Below, in pieces: positions 34,601-44,833 of a DNA stretch of 64,000 nucleotides; the stretch's first letter is position 1; every line of letters begins with the position of its first letter. The stretch covers positions 7,669,501-7,733,500 of the forward strand of contig BSDZ01000004.1 in the NCBI GenBank assembly GCA_030268105.1, read 5' to 3'. The position numbers and the translations under genes were made by a program. The stretch comes from Volvox africanus. Its lineage: Eukaryota > Chlorophyta > Chlorophyceae > Chlamydomonadales > Volvocaceae. The notes beneath the pieces are model-generated. The model saw only the letters and a list, made by a program, of their open reading frames with translations, searched no databases and was not told the DNA's origin.

Positions 34601-37600
34601 GGGTAGGAGTATGAGTATAGGTTCTTTCACCATCGTAGGCCGTTGGTCAATTTGACGTTGCTCGCACCCGTTCTTCCCCCCGGGGACTTCCGCGGCCCTT
34701 CCCTGCTGTCAGGTGGTGGAGGGTATGAAGTTCGATCGCGGCTACATCTCCCCGTACTTCGTGACGGACCAGAAGACCATGAAGGTGGAGCTGGATAACC
34801 CGCTCGTCCTCATCTGCGAGAAGAGGATCAGCGGGTGAGGGCGTGTCCGTGTGTGTACGCTTCATCCGGGGCGGGGCGGGGCGGGAGAGGCGTTGATTCC
34901 GAATGTGAGCTGAATCATCAATCTCGAATATCCTTTTCCTGTACATTCTTTGCGTGTTTAGTTTGAGCTCCTGGACCTGAAGGGTTTTACAGGTACCGTA
35001 TCCGTTCGGTTCTAATTGAGTGGCTGGAAAGTAACGTTTCCGCGCCGCCCACCCTCCCTGTAGCCTGGCTTCCCTGCTGCCAGTGCTGGAGAAGGTGGTT
35101 CAGGTTCAGCGGCCGCTGCTGATCATTGCGGAGGACGTTGAGAGCGAGGCGCTGGCCACCCTCATTGTGAACAAACTGCGAGCAGGGCTCAAGGTGGGAG
35201 GTCACATAATCTGGATGTGGTCTGATTGGGGCCCACCCGGACTTTGGCAGAGCTGTACGCCTCCCTCCCAGAAGTGGTATTCGGAGGAAGGGGGCCAGGT
35301 GGAGGAGGGAAGGAGTGGTAGGTAAAACCCCAACAGGCGCTAGTCAGGTCGCAAGGGCTGTAGTTCAATATAAAAGGGTAGCCTTTGGTGTGCGCTTGTA
35401 AAATTAAGGTTCTAGGTTCCGTATTACCAGCAAACCACTCCACTCGTCAGCTCCATCTTCAATCTTCCGTTACATGCCACCTGCAGGTCTGCGCGGTGAA
35501 GGCGCCTGGTTTCGGAGACAACCGAAAGGCTAACCTGCAGGACATCGCTATCCTCACCGGCGGCGAGGTGGGAGCACTCGGGGGGCTGCGCGGGGGGCCC
35601 AGGGAACGAGGGAATCTGGGGATGTGGATGAAATGTCAGAGCCCTGGCCGCGTTGAACTAGGGTTAAGGATGTGGTTTAAGCCTAGGTGCGTACTGGCTG
35701 AGGGAGACTTCAAACTCATTAAACCCTAAAACCCATTCCCTTTCCAGCCGCCCTAGTCCACGCTCTTGTCCGTTCGTTTTACGGCCTCTTTCCGCCCCTG
35801 CCTGGATGTCCCCCCGTCCAGGTCATCAGTGAGGAGCTGGGCCACAAGGTTGAGAACGTGGACGTGCGGTCCCTGGGCCAGGTGGGCTGGCGGCGTATGT
35901 GGGGTTTGGCTTCGGACGAGGGAGGCAGGAAAAGGCCGGGCTGAGTAGGGAGACGTCCAGACTGGTTTGGGGAAGGGAGAGGGGAAGAGGAGAATGCCAA
36001 CGCCGGGAACAACTGCCAGTCCCACCCGGTAGTGGCGACTTATCACTCGTTATCACATCGTAACAACGAACGGATTCCGATACTCTTTTGCCTCCTGTCC
36101 CCCCTTTCCCCTCAGGCCAAGCGCATCACTATCACGAAGGACGACACCATCATCCTTCACGGGGCGGGATCGAAGGCCGACATCGCGTCCCGATGTGAGA
36201 TGATCCGCAGCGCCATGGAGGCCACCACCAGCGACTACGACCGGTGCGGCGAGGAGAGGGAAGGCAGGGGAGGGGGTGGAGGCCTTCAGGAGACTCATAA
36301 ACCGAGCGTGCTCAATGCCAAGGCTAGATTTCCTCCAGGGAGGGTTTCATGAATTACAGAAAGCGAAGCGATGGAAGCGATGGAGTCCTCGGTTGTCGGA
36401 ACAGCAAACACGACCTGGCTGACAGTGCGGGTATGGGTCACATTTTATTGGATGGAGTCGAATCGAAAACACGACTACAAAACCCTCACCCGCACTTGAC
36501 GTCGGCTCAACTGTGTCATACGGCTGCACCCGTTTGCACACAGAGAGAAGCTTCAGGAGCGGCTGGCGAAGCTTTCCGGCGGCGTCGCTGTTTTGAAGAT
36601 CGGCGGTGCCTCTGAGGTCGAGGTCGGGGAGAAGAAGGACCGCGTGGTGGACGCGTTGAACGCCACCAAGGCGGCGGTGGAGGAGGGTATTGTGCCAGGT
36701 AAGGGGGCAGAGGAGACGGGGAGGGGGGGGAGCCGAATAAGAGCCGGGTTCTGAGATCGAGTTGCGGTGTAGGTGGGGGGGGAGGCCGGGCGTGGCCTCG
36801 CTAGAGGGGGCAGCAAGAGGTCATGATACGAACTGAATGGCCAAGGCGGATAATGGGTCGATCGTATTTCATCTTGCATAGTATGATAAAAGAAAACACA
36901 CATGCACACGCAGACAGGTTGCCAGTCCATAAATGATTCAAAAATTATTTTCCCAACATCCCCCTCCCCCGCCCCGCAATCCCCCCTCAGGTGGTGGTGC
37001 CGCGTTGTTGCACGCCTCCAAGACTCTAGACGACGTGAAGGTCAAGCTCGATAACTTCGACCAAAAGATTGGCGTACAAATCATTCAGAACGCGCTGCGG
37101 GTGGGTTGGGGGGACGGGGAGCGATGGTGATGGTGGGTGCAATGTGGCTATGGAGCCGGAAGGAGCTCTTGATTGTCGAATCCTCCTACCAGTACAGCAC
37201 TCAAATGGGGCCTGAGGGATGGAGTCGGACGCCAGCTGCTCCTGAGTTCAATATCGAACTGAACGTACGTCGTAAGGCCTAGAACCTGAGGAACTATTTC
37301 GCGCTGTCCATACAGTTATGAAGCCCTGGCTCCCTGACCCCCGGTCCGGAAATCTTCTTCACCCATCAGGTGCCGATGAAGACAATTGCCAGCAACGCAG
37401 GTGTGGAAGGCGCCGTGGTTGTCGGCAAGGTCAGTGGGAAGATGGTGATGGGGTGGTGCGGGTTGCTCCGGTCTGCGGTAGGGGGAAGGGGCCTTAAGCG
37501 TTGATGAGAGTCTGCATCGTCCAGCATGGGGCCTGGCCGCGAGGGGGGCCTTTGCTCGGGGTTGGGTGGATGTGACTCACAGCTGGGGGATTGATGGCAC

Positions 37601-38202
37601 TTAGGGCCTCGGGGTAGGGCATGCGGCTTGTCTGGAAGATGTACCACGTGAATTTTGCCGTTCCTGTACCGTGTCGTACAGGTCCTGGAGCTTGAGGATC
37701 CGGCTATGGGCTACAACGCCGCTACCGGGCAGTATCAGGACATGGTGAAAGGGGGCATCATTGACCCGCTCAAGGTGGGACGCTTTGGGGAGGGGGGGAT
37801 CGGTTATGTGGTCGTGGTCTGTGTGTTTATGTGGTCGGTGATTTGTGCGGATTGTCCTGTGTTTTTGTGCTTCAATGATGCTGTACAGAAACACACAGAT
37901 CCTTACCCCAAATTTCAGCCCCTTTCATACGGCCGCATGTCATCCATGACAACCTTCCCCCTTTCCCCATCACATCTGACCACTTGTAATTTGTTTGGAT
38001 TTACAAATGTCATTGTGACCGGCACTAATTTCTCCTCTTCTCCCTTTCCACCGAACGCAACACACGATAGGTGGTTCGCACGGCACTAGTGGACGCCGCC
38101 TCCGTCTCCTCCCTCATCACCACTTCCGAATGTGTTGTGGTGGAGGTACCGGAGGACAAGAAGCCCGCTGCAGGGTATCCGCCAGCTCCCGACATGTACT
38201 GA
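31602..38202 (+). CDS. HSP60: Mitochondrial chaperonin HSP60 (group I, CPN60)
   Basis: Sixteen exons: 31602..31655, 31827..31955, 32554..32625, 33067..33154, 33524..33699, 34045..34170, 34713..34834, 35064..35193, 35487..35567, 35822..35881, 36116..36243, 36544..36698, 36991..37100, 37370..37429, 37682..37774, 38071..38202. All phases close, 571 residues, normal for the family. It forms the ATP-driven folding ring of mitochondria. The first exon codes a basic, Ser-rich presequence ([18 protein letters not shown]) and the mature protein starts about at [10 protein letters not shown], as in mitochondrial rather than plastid forms. ATP-site blocks are intact: [22 protein letters not shown] and [10 protein letters not shown] (GDGTTTAT, 114-120). 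[14 protein letters not shown] and [10 protein letters not shown] follow. The C-terminus ends in [11 protein letters not shown] and lacks the usual Gly-Gly-Met repeat. Confidence 0.96.
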
Positions 38203-38381
38203 GCTGTTTTCCTTCGTCTTTGTGGAAGGCTTTTGACACACATGAATTCATGGGTTGAAGCGAACACGCGCTTGTAGCGATTAATGGGGCTGCTGTTTGC
38301 TTGTGCTCATGCATGATTGGCACGGCAATCAGGGGCTAGGAACTCAAGGGAGATTCGTGACTCATCGCACTTGTGGGGGAG

Positions 38382-38386
38382 TGTAA
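38382..38386 (+). promoter_or_regulatory. TGTAA poly(A) signal of HSP60
   Basis: TGTAA 180 bp after the HSP60 stop codon, consistent with algal 3' UTR lengths. Confidence 0.5.
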
Positions 38387-39478
38387 TAGGAAACAACGGA
38401 CTGTGTGTATGCTTGGGTGAGTGAGTTCTCCTCGAAAAACAGAGAAACATGTGTGTACGGTGAGCAGCTCGGCCGTGTATTGACACGCAGCTGTCATGCT
38501 GTATGCCGTGCTAGCTGCCCTTGCTCATATTTCATTTGCCTGCTTTAATGGTTGCGAACCGTGTACGAGTGTAGCGGGATGGGTGGAGATATTACTGGGT
38601 ATTGATGTGGGCCGTTGGGGGTTGCTGCTGCGCCTGCTGTTGTTGCGGTTTTGCGGCATTTGCCGCTCTTAAAGCTGTGTTCATATGCGTGCTTTTTGAA
38701 GCGATAGGGTATCGTCCTCTAAAGCGATGGGAGGAGGGCGAGCTCGATAGCAAACAGCACCACCACCCTGGGACTGCTCAGAGGGGTCCTTACCTTCGCT
38801 GTGTAAATGGGGTGTCGTAATCTTCACGGGGCTCCGACTCCAGGGGTTATGATAACGGGAGGACCACACCTCGTGAAGGGCGGGTGCCCGAGATCATAAC
38901 ACATGTGGAGGCGTTCACGAAATGGAGCGGTTGCAAACAGTTTCACGACATAGTACCATATGCTCAGACGCACAGTGTGCCTTTACGTGGGAAGGTGCAG
39001 AAGAGCCTCGGCAATTATTGGATTTCATTTCGGTACACTTCCTCCCCGCCAAGCCTGTTAGCCGGTTCCGACCAGTGGGTGGAACCCGGGTCTCGTTGCG
39101 CGGTCCATAGGGGTGAGGAAGCGCCTCCAGCCTGAGCCGGCGAGGCGGCAGGGGTCTCACCATCACGGTTAGGCGGTCGATGAGCTGGCGGCTCGGGAGT
39201 GTGAGCATCCAGCAGGTCGAGATCGTCTTCCCTCCATGAGGCCGACATTGCGCTATAGGCCAAGTGAAAGAGAGAAAACAGCTCCCGGTACGTACAGAAT
39301 CTCCGAAGGCTCCCCACCGCACCGGACGTCATTCATACGTATAACCAATTCCGCACGTCAACTGGGGGATGGTGAGGGAGAGAGCTGTTGCAGGATCCAT
39401 CAAGTAACAACCCCGAACCCTTCATTGGATAACCGAATGTACGGCACAGTCATAAGTCATATCTTCCCAGACATCTTC

Positions 39479-39579
39479 CCCAGCCTCAGTCGAAGCGCAG
39501 GTGTCCCGGTGGACAACCCGCAGGTGTCCATACCCGCGGTAGTCCAGCCCTGAGCTCTGAGGTTCGCGTTAAGCATTAA
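39479..39579 (+). repeat. Repeat module A (inverted partner at 44834-44934)
   Basis: About 100 bp matching the reverse complement of 44834-44934 at roughly 95% by eye, containing GCGCAGGTGTCCCG and CCATACCCGCGGTAGTCCAG. It lies about 55 bp left of module B. Confidence 0.85.
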
Positions 39580-39634
39580 GCAGAAGCCGCAGGCACATCC
39601 CCTGGTCCTATAATTGACAGTGTCGCTGCAAATG

Positions 39635-39823
39635 TCAGTAGCAGCTGCATTATCTCTCTGCGGCAGTAAGCCCAATGCACAAGCTCGGGGGAGCGTTCGC
39701 AATGCTCGTCCGTGCGCCTCCATCAGCGAGCAAGAAACGGCCGTGTGCCAGGAGGCTCTTGAAGAATGGTCCTGGACCAGCAGCAGCTCAGCCCGCTAAT
39801 CCAGGGACTTGGCTGTCTAGACA
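39635..39823 (+). repeat. Repeat module B (direct partner at 46905-47093)
   Basis: 189 bp matching 46905-47093 in the same orientation with a single visible difference (T for G in the GCAGCTGCAt/gTATC part). It ends at TGTCTAGACA, after which the two copies diverge at once, marking an element boundary. Confidence 0.9.
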
Positions 39824-41306
39824 CTTTTTTGCGTTGCAGTGATGTAACTTAGTTCGCTTTCTGTTCTCATGTGACCTTCCGGAACGAGGATAGGAGATGA
39901 GGGCGGAAAGGAGACTCTGTATCGACCGACTTTTGAAAACGAAAAGAAACCTCCGAAAGACCTCCCCCAACCTGGGGCTCATTAAAAGCATCCTGCCCTG
40001 GTACAATGAGTATGTGTACGATACTCCCGTACTTTCATCAATACCAGTCCAGAGTCACAACAGGCGGAGCTAAGAGACGGACAATCAAAGGCAGCAATGA
40101 AACTCGAAACTAGCTCACTCCATTCCGTGTCGTAAAGCGCCTGTATCTGCATGACGACAAGCTAACAGTCATCACCCATCACTCGTGTGCAAAGTAAGCA
40201 TCTACCCCTTTTTGCGCTCTTTAAGCTGTGTCCATGAGGCACTGGCTTATGCGGATGGCGCCATCTGGAGCCCCACCGCAGCGGCGCCATCCCTGCAGCC
40301 GTCCGGATGCCTCCCGGTCCCCATCCTGATTCGAATGAGACTGACTGGCGTTATTGTGACAGCGCTCAACCTCAGCCCGCTGCCCCAGCTGCCCCTGACG
40401 TACAAATAATAAACAGGTTTGCCGTACCACACATCACAGCACATGTCCTGCCCGGCGCGTTTGCAGCGCTCGGTGTTGCTGTCTGTTAACATCTGCCATG
40501 TCGGTGCTCCACAAGCACCCTACATGCACGTTGAGGATCATAACAGGCGACAAACACCTGCACCGCAATCCAGTGCAAGGCCGTGTCTCTGTTCATTTTC
40601 TTTCCTGTCGAGACACGGATACATCGGATCACAAGTAAGCGTCATCACCTTCGGATGCGGCTCTCACCACCGCATTGTGGAGAGCTCACGACGACCCCGC
40701 TGCTGCCTCCTCGTCCTTCTTTGTGTACACCTGCCTAACTCCCCTTCATCCTCCCCTCCCGCCCTCCGCCCCTCTCCTGCCTGAGGGGGCAAGTCAGTCA
40801 GCAGTCGGGGAGGATCACAACCAAACACCCGCTGCCCACTGCGGAGGAAGTCGGCGGCCAAGTCCCACACCAGGTGGTAACATCAGCCCGGCGCCACCCG
40901 CGGTGTGGGACTCCAACGCGCTGAAACAGCTACTCGGTAAGAATGTCGAGTCTGGCTATTTGTGCGTGAGCGGGTAACACCTACCCACCTCACCTTCCTG
41001 GCGTCCCCCCTTCCCACCCCCCTTCCCTTCTAAACAGCGATTCAGCGGATTCCCCTCACCTAGCTCGCGTCCCCCTCCGAAGGGGGGGTACCCCTCGTGA
41101 CCGCAGACGGGAGAAAGAGGAAGAGAGTGAAAGAGGGGGAGAGGGAGAGAGGGGGGAAAAGGGGAATAGACAAAGGTATCTTAAAACACAACACGAAGGC
41201 CTGGTAAGCGCCGCTGTGCCACAAAAAGACAGCGTATGCAGTTCTGATGATGACCAGTGGTCAAGATTAGTTAGCAACCAACATAACCACCTTCCGGCAC
41301 ATCCAC

Positions 41307-42647
41307 CTATGAGGGAACGGGATACAGAGGTTTCGGAGCCACGTGGAGGTCCCGGAGGTCCCGTAAGAGCGTCTCCTCCTCGCCGTCGTATACGGCAGCG
41401 CCATCTGCTCGCCATACGGCATCCCGGTGGCCATGTCGCGGTTTTGTCGCCGCTGCCGCGCTGCTGTCCTTCACTGCACCACATGAGACGGCCAACGCGG
41501 CACGTTGCTCGTCTTGAAGCACTTCGTCGTCCTTCCCCTCCCCTTCCCCTTCCCTGGGGTAAAACCCTCCCATGTTACTCACGCCCCCCTCCCCTTCCAA
41601 GTACCCAAACCCTTCCTCCCCCGCCCCTTCTCCTCCAGTCTCGTCATAACAATATTCATCCTCATCGTACAAGTCATCCTCCTCATCGTCAAACACAGGA
41701 TCGTAGTCAAAGTCTGGAAACGGTGGCTCAGGGAACGGCGCATCGACGTCGTCCAAATCGTACGGCATGTCGTAGAAGCCGTCAACGCCCCCTTTATGCA
41801 GACCACCCTCTGCTGCCATGACCTCCCAGTAGTCGACTTCTTCACCCTCCTCCCATGCCAGATCCAGATCGAAATCGGCTCCAGGGATGGGAGGTTCCAT
41901 CATAAAATCCGGCTCTGGCATCATGGGCATCGGCATCCGTGATATCAGCTCCAGGCTCTGAGTCTTCCGAAACAACGTCAAAATGACCTGGGAGTACAAG
42001 TCAGGTTGTTCCATGGACAGCCGCCGCAGACGTTCCTGACCCTCGGGTCCCTCATTCAGTGCGCCCTCAACCACTTTAACCACCTCATTCAGTGCCGCGG
42101 TGGAGGTGGCACAGGTCTTGCCACCGGTGGCGCCACCGGCGGCGACGGCGGCTGCGGTCGCCGCTACGGCAGCGGCTGTGGTCCAAGCACCACTTGCGGC
42201 ATTTGCACCGACGGCACCGCTCGCCTGTCGGCTGACGGAGGCGGAGGCGCCCCGGGCACGGATTGGCGGGAGGGTAGCGCGCTGTTGTTGGCGCTGTCGA
42301 CGCAGCTGCTGCTGAGTAAGGGCGCGGCTAGGCGGCGGTGGTAGGCGGGCGGCTGCACTGGTGGTGCCAATTACCAATGGAGGCCTGGACGCGGCAGCTG
42401 CAACAACGGAAGAAGCTGATACGTGTGCTGAAGTCGCAGCGGCGCTTCGTGGAGTGTGGATGGAGGCGGCAGACGACGATGAGGCACTTCCACCGACGTT
42501 AACGTGCCCTTCACCACGCTCACTGTTCAGAGGTAAATCTTGACTTCCGTTGGCTAGATGCTCGTTATGTTTCTGCCCCGGCTGCGCAGCCTGCTGACTC
42601 TGGGCAGAAGGATTTCGGGCGACACGCTGTCGCGCCTTGACTTTCAT
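41307..42647 (-). CDS. Unidentified protein with Ala/Gln-rich N-half and acidic region
   Basis: A single open frame of 446 residues from an ATG at 42647 to a stop at 41307, long for this intron-rich region. The N-terminus is basic (MKVKARQRVAR), followed by Ser/Ala/Gln-rich low complexity (RALTQQQLRRQRQQQR). A possibly folded central block follows (NEVVKVVEGALNEGPEGQER, SMEQPDLYSQVILTLFRKTQ). Next comes a strongly acidic, aromatic region of over 100 residues (DDVDAPFPEPPFPDFDYD, FDDEEDDLYDEDEYCYDE). The basic start plus acidic block is compatible with a nuclear or chromatin-associated protein, but I do not recognise the family and assign no function. It is transcribed divergently from the ZOP1-like gene, 438 bp apart. 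The 3' part after about 41560 could be intronic. Confidence 0.6.
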   Translation of the reverse strand: MKVKARQRVARNPSAQSQQAAQPGQKHNEHLANGSQDLPLNSERGEGHVNVGGSASSSSAASIHTPRSAAATSAHVSASSVVAAAASRPPLVIGTTSAAARLPPPPSRALTQQQLRRQRQQQRATLPPIRARGASASVSRQASGAVGANAASGAWTTAAAVAATAAAVAAGGATGGKTCATSTAALNEVVKVVEGALNEGPEGQERLRRLSMEQPDLYSQVILTLFRKTQSLELISRMPMPMMPEPDFMMEPPIPGADFDLDLAWEEGEEVDYWEVMAAEGGLHKGGVDGFYDMPYDLDDVDAPFPEPPFPDFDYDPVFDDEEDDLYDEDEYCYDETGGEGAGEEGFGYLEGEGGVSNMGGFYPREGEGEGKDDEVLQDEQRAALAVSCGAVKDSSAAAATKPRHGHRDAVWRADGAAVYDGEEETLLRDLRDLHVAPKPLYPVPS

Positions 42648-43085
42648 CCGCCGCCAGCAGCTACCAGGTGACCAAGCTTGATCGAACTAAATGGCCTACG
42701 AATGTGTATAGAGTTCTTCATAAGCCTAGCCAAGTGAGTTCACGCCATGAACATAAAAACATACATTCTTTACAATTATGATTATAAGTAAGCATACCAT
42801 GAAACCACATAATGTCAGGTTTCTAGGTTTCTTTTTGCGACTGGCGCACGAAATTTGGGGCCTGCGAAGCTACGATCGTAGCAGCACAGCGAAGGACATC
42901 GTTACTTTAAACTTGACGGTTAAGAAATCTGAAATTGCATATACATGTAACGCGCAATTAACATTTTATTCCAACATTTGAGACGAGCAAAGCTCCGTAG
43001 ATCAAAACTTGACTTTTATTCCCCACAGCAAATCTTTTGGAAGGAATTTCATTTTTTAAACCTGTTAAGCTGAGGCTGAGCGAAA
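42648..43085. promoter_or_regulatory. Short bidirectional promoter region
   Basis: Only 438 bp separate the start codons of the acidic protein (-) and the ZOP1-like gene (+), so both promoters and 5' UTRs must share this AT-richer stretch. No specific factor site was recognised. Confidence 0.5.
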
Positions 43086-44752
43086 ATGACCGAAGTAAGC
43101 GCCAGCTTGCTATGGCATCTTGTCTTTGACGATTGTTATCAGGGAAGTACTCATGTTTGGACACAACCTTACATTTCCATAAATATCAATCCGGTTCGGG
43201 CTTTGTCTGATTCCGCAGTACTGGAAGAGCAATGCGATGCATTGGTGCGACATCTGCAAATGCTGGATGAACGACACCAAAGCAGCACGTCTAAACCATG
43301 AGCGTGGCGCACAGCATCAATCCAAGCTGACAGCAAGTGAGCTATGTAAATAAACTTGTGAAGCAGCGACAGATACAACTGACCATAAGTACGGCAAACC
43401 CTGACTGCAAAAACACCATGTGATTCGGCAATTTATGACGATTGGGACTTTCAAGCCTCAAAAATACCATTGGTCTCGTCAAATGCTGTTCGTGATGGCC
43501 ATTTCAATTCCTTTATGTGCTTCTGGGTGTCTGGGTCCCACGTTCACACACGCGTGTCCCCAGAGCTTCGTGACATGGCTAAAAAAGCGGACCAAGAGAC
43601 CAAGGCTAAGGCCATTAATGAGGCCGCTATGTCAAAGATTGAAGCCGCCGCCAAAAAGCAATATGAGCAAGACCGGAAGGCAGCGGAGGCGGCAGCTGGC
43701 AGTTGGACGTGGGACACGGAGTGCAGCTACTATTATAACGTGACGCATAGGTACGGCAGATGGACATCCATTATAAGCTACGCCAGAGAAGCTTAATCAT
43801 GGCAATGCTGATAGTATGACGGTGTTTTGTGTGTGCGTGTGTATGTGTTTCGGCACCATCCACGTCAACGAGCACGAGGGAGAAGAACTACTACTAGAAG
43901 GGCAGGATGATGCAAGGGCATACATGTTCTACAAGCCCCGCCTGTCCGAGTCCGCCCCGTGCCTGTCCCCCATCCTGCCCTTCCCATATGGCCTTCCTGG
44001 ACCGCCAGATGGTATTACGACCCCAAAACTCAATGGTACTATGGCGGCGAGCCGACACCCGAGTGGTCGCAATCCCCCCCGCTGCCCACCGCTGCGATGT
44101 TTGGTGTGGCGCCGCACGAGGGCGGGCCAGTGCCCAAGGGTACGACAGGCGCGGCAGTGGCCGCTGGCGGCGCGTCCACGTCGGGGCGCCTCGACAGCCT
44201 CCCGGTCGCCACCAAGACGGTTCAGCGTGTTTTGGCAGTCCCTAAGCACCCCCTGGCGGATGTCGGTGGTTACCGGGCGCCCACGACAGGCCGAATCGGA
44301 GGTCATATGGGTGCAGGTATGTACGACAGTGGTACGACAGGTGGTACGACAGGGAGGAGGGAAGCTGTGGGTTTAGTCCCAACGCCGTAATAGAAGGCAG
44401 AAAGGTAGGAACGCTCTCTTAGGGGCGTAATCCTGGTTGGCAAATTGTTTGCCGTTAAGAATGCTCATGTCGCACCTTGCCTCAGCTCAACGCAACTGCC
44501 ATTTTATGGTTGTAAGTGATGGGTTGTTTCGGGGGGCTCAATCCATATACAGGTGTGGAAGTGGAGGCTGGTGCGGGCGACGGGGGAAATGTCGCCAAGC
44601 GCAAGCGCGAGGAACAGCTCACGAAAGCAGGGGGGAAGGGCGGCACGAAGCCAGCGGCCGTGTCGGCAGAGGAGGCGGAGGCGCTCACGCGAAGAGAAGC
44701 CGCCCGACAACGTGTGGCGCAGCGGACCGCAGCTGGCTTCGGCTACCTCTGA
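43086..44752 (+). CDS. ZOP1/WBP4-like splicing factor, U1-type zinc finger and OCRE motif
   Basis: Exons 43086..43094, 43219..43336, 43564..43750, 44009..44316, 44553..44752; phases close, 273 residues. The first exon holds only three codons (Met-Thr-Glu) before a GT donor. The start MTEYW and the zinc finger with Cys13, Cys16, His30 and His36 (HWCDICKCWMND) are as in plant ZOP1, a pre-mRNA splicing protein also linked to RNA-directed DNA methylation. A Lys/Ala/Glu-rich helix follows (LRDMAKKADQETKAKAINEA), then the aromatic OCRE-type repeat (SYYYNVTHRWYYDPKTQWYY), a Ser/Thr/Gly-rich middle, a nuclear signal KRKREE (from 223), and a closing helix (SAEEAEALTRREAARQRVAQ). The order of parts and the length match plant ZOP1 well, so the assignment is strong, though orthology to WBP4 in animals is only distant. 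Confidence 0.9.
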
Positions 44753-44833
44753 TAGACTCCCTCTTACCTCTCTGAATAGCGTTGTCGGCGAGGGGGGGGG
44801 AGGACGGCGTTTGACAAACTCTGCAATCCCGAG

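Larger units (their letters stand above)
38387..41306. other. Intergenic region with repeat copies and unassigned frames
   Basis: Between the HSP60 3' end (+) and the stop of the acidic protein gene (-). It contains the two repeat modules described separately (39479-39579 and 39635-39823). A minus-strand frame at 39015-39332 includes MSASWREDDLDLLDAHTPEP and reads like protein, but I found no partner exon. A plus-strand frame near 40870-40975 is similar in quality. No RNA gene seen. Confidence 0.4.
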
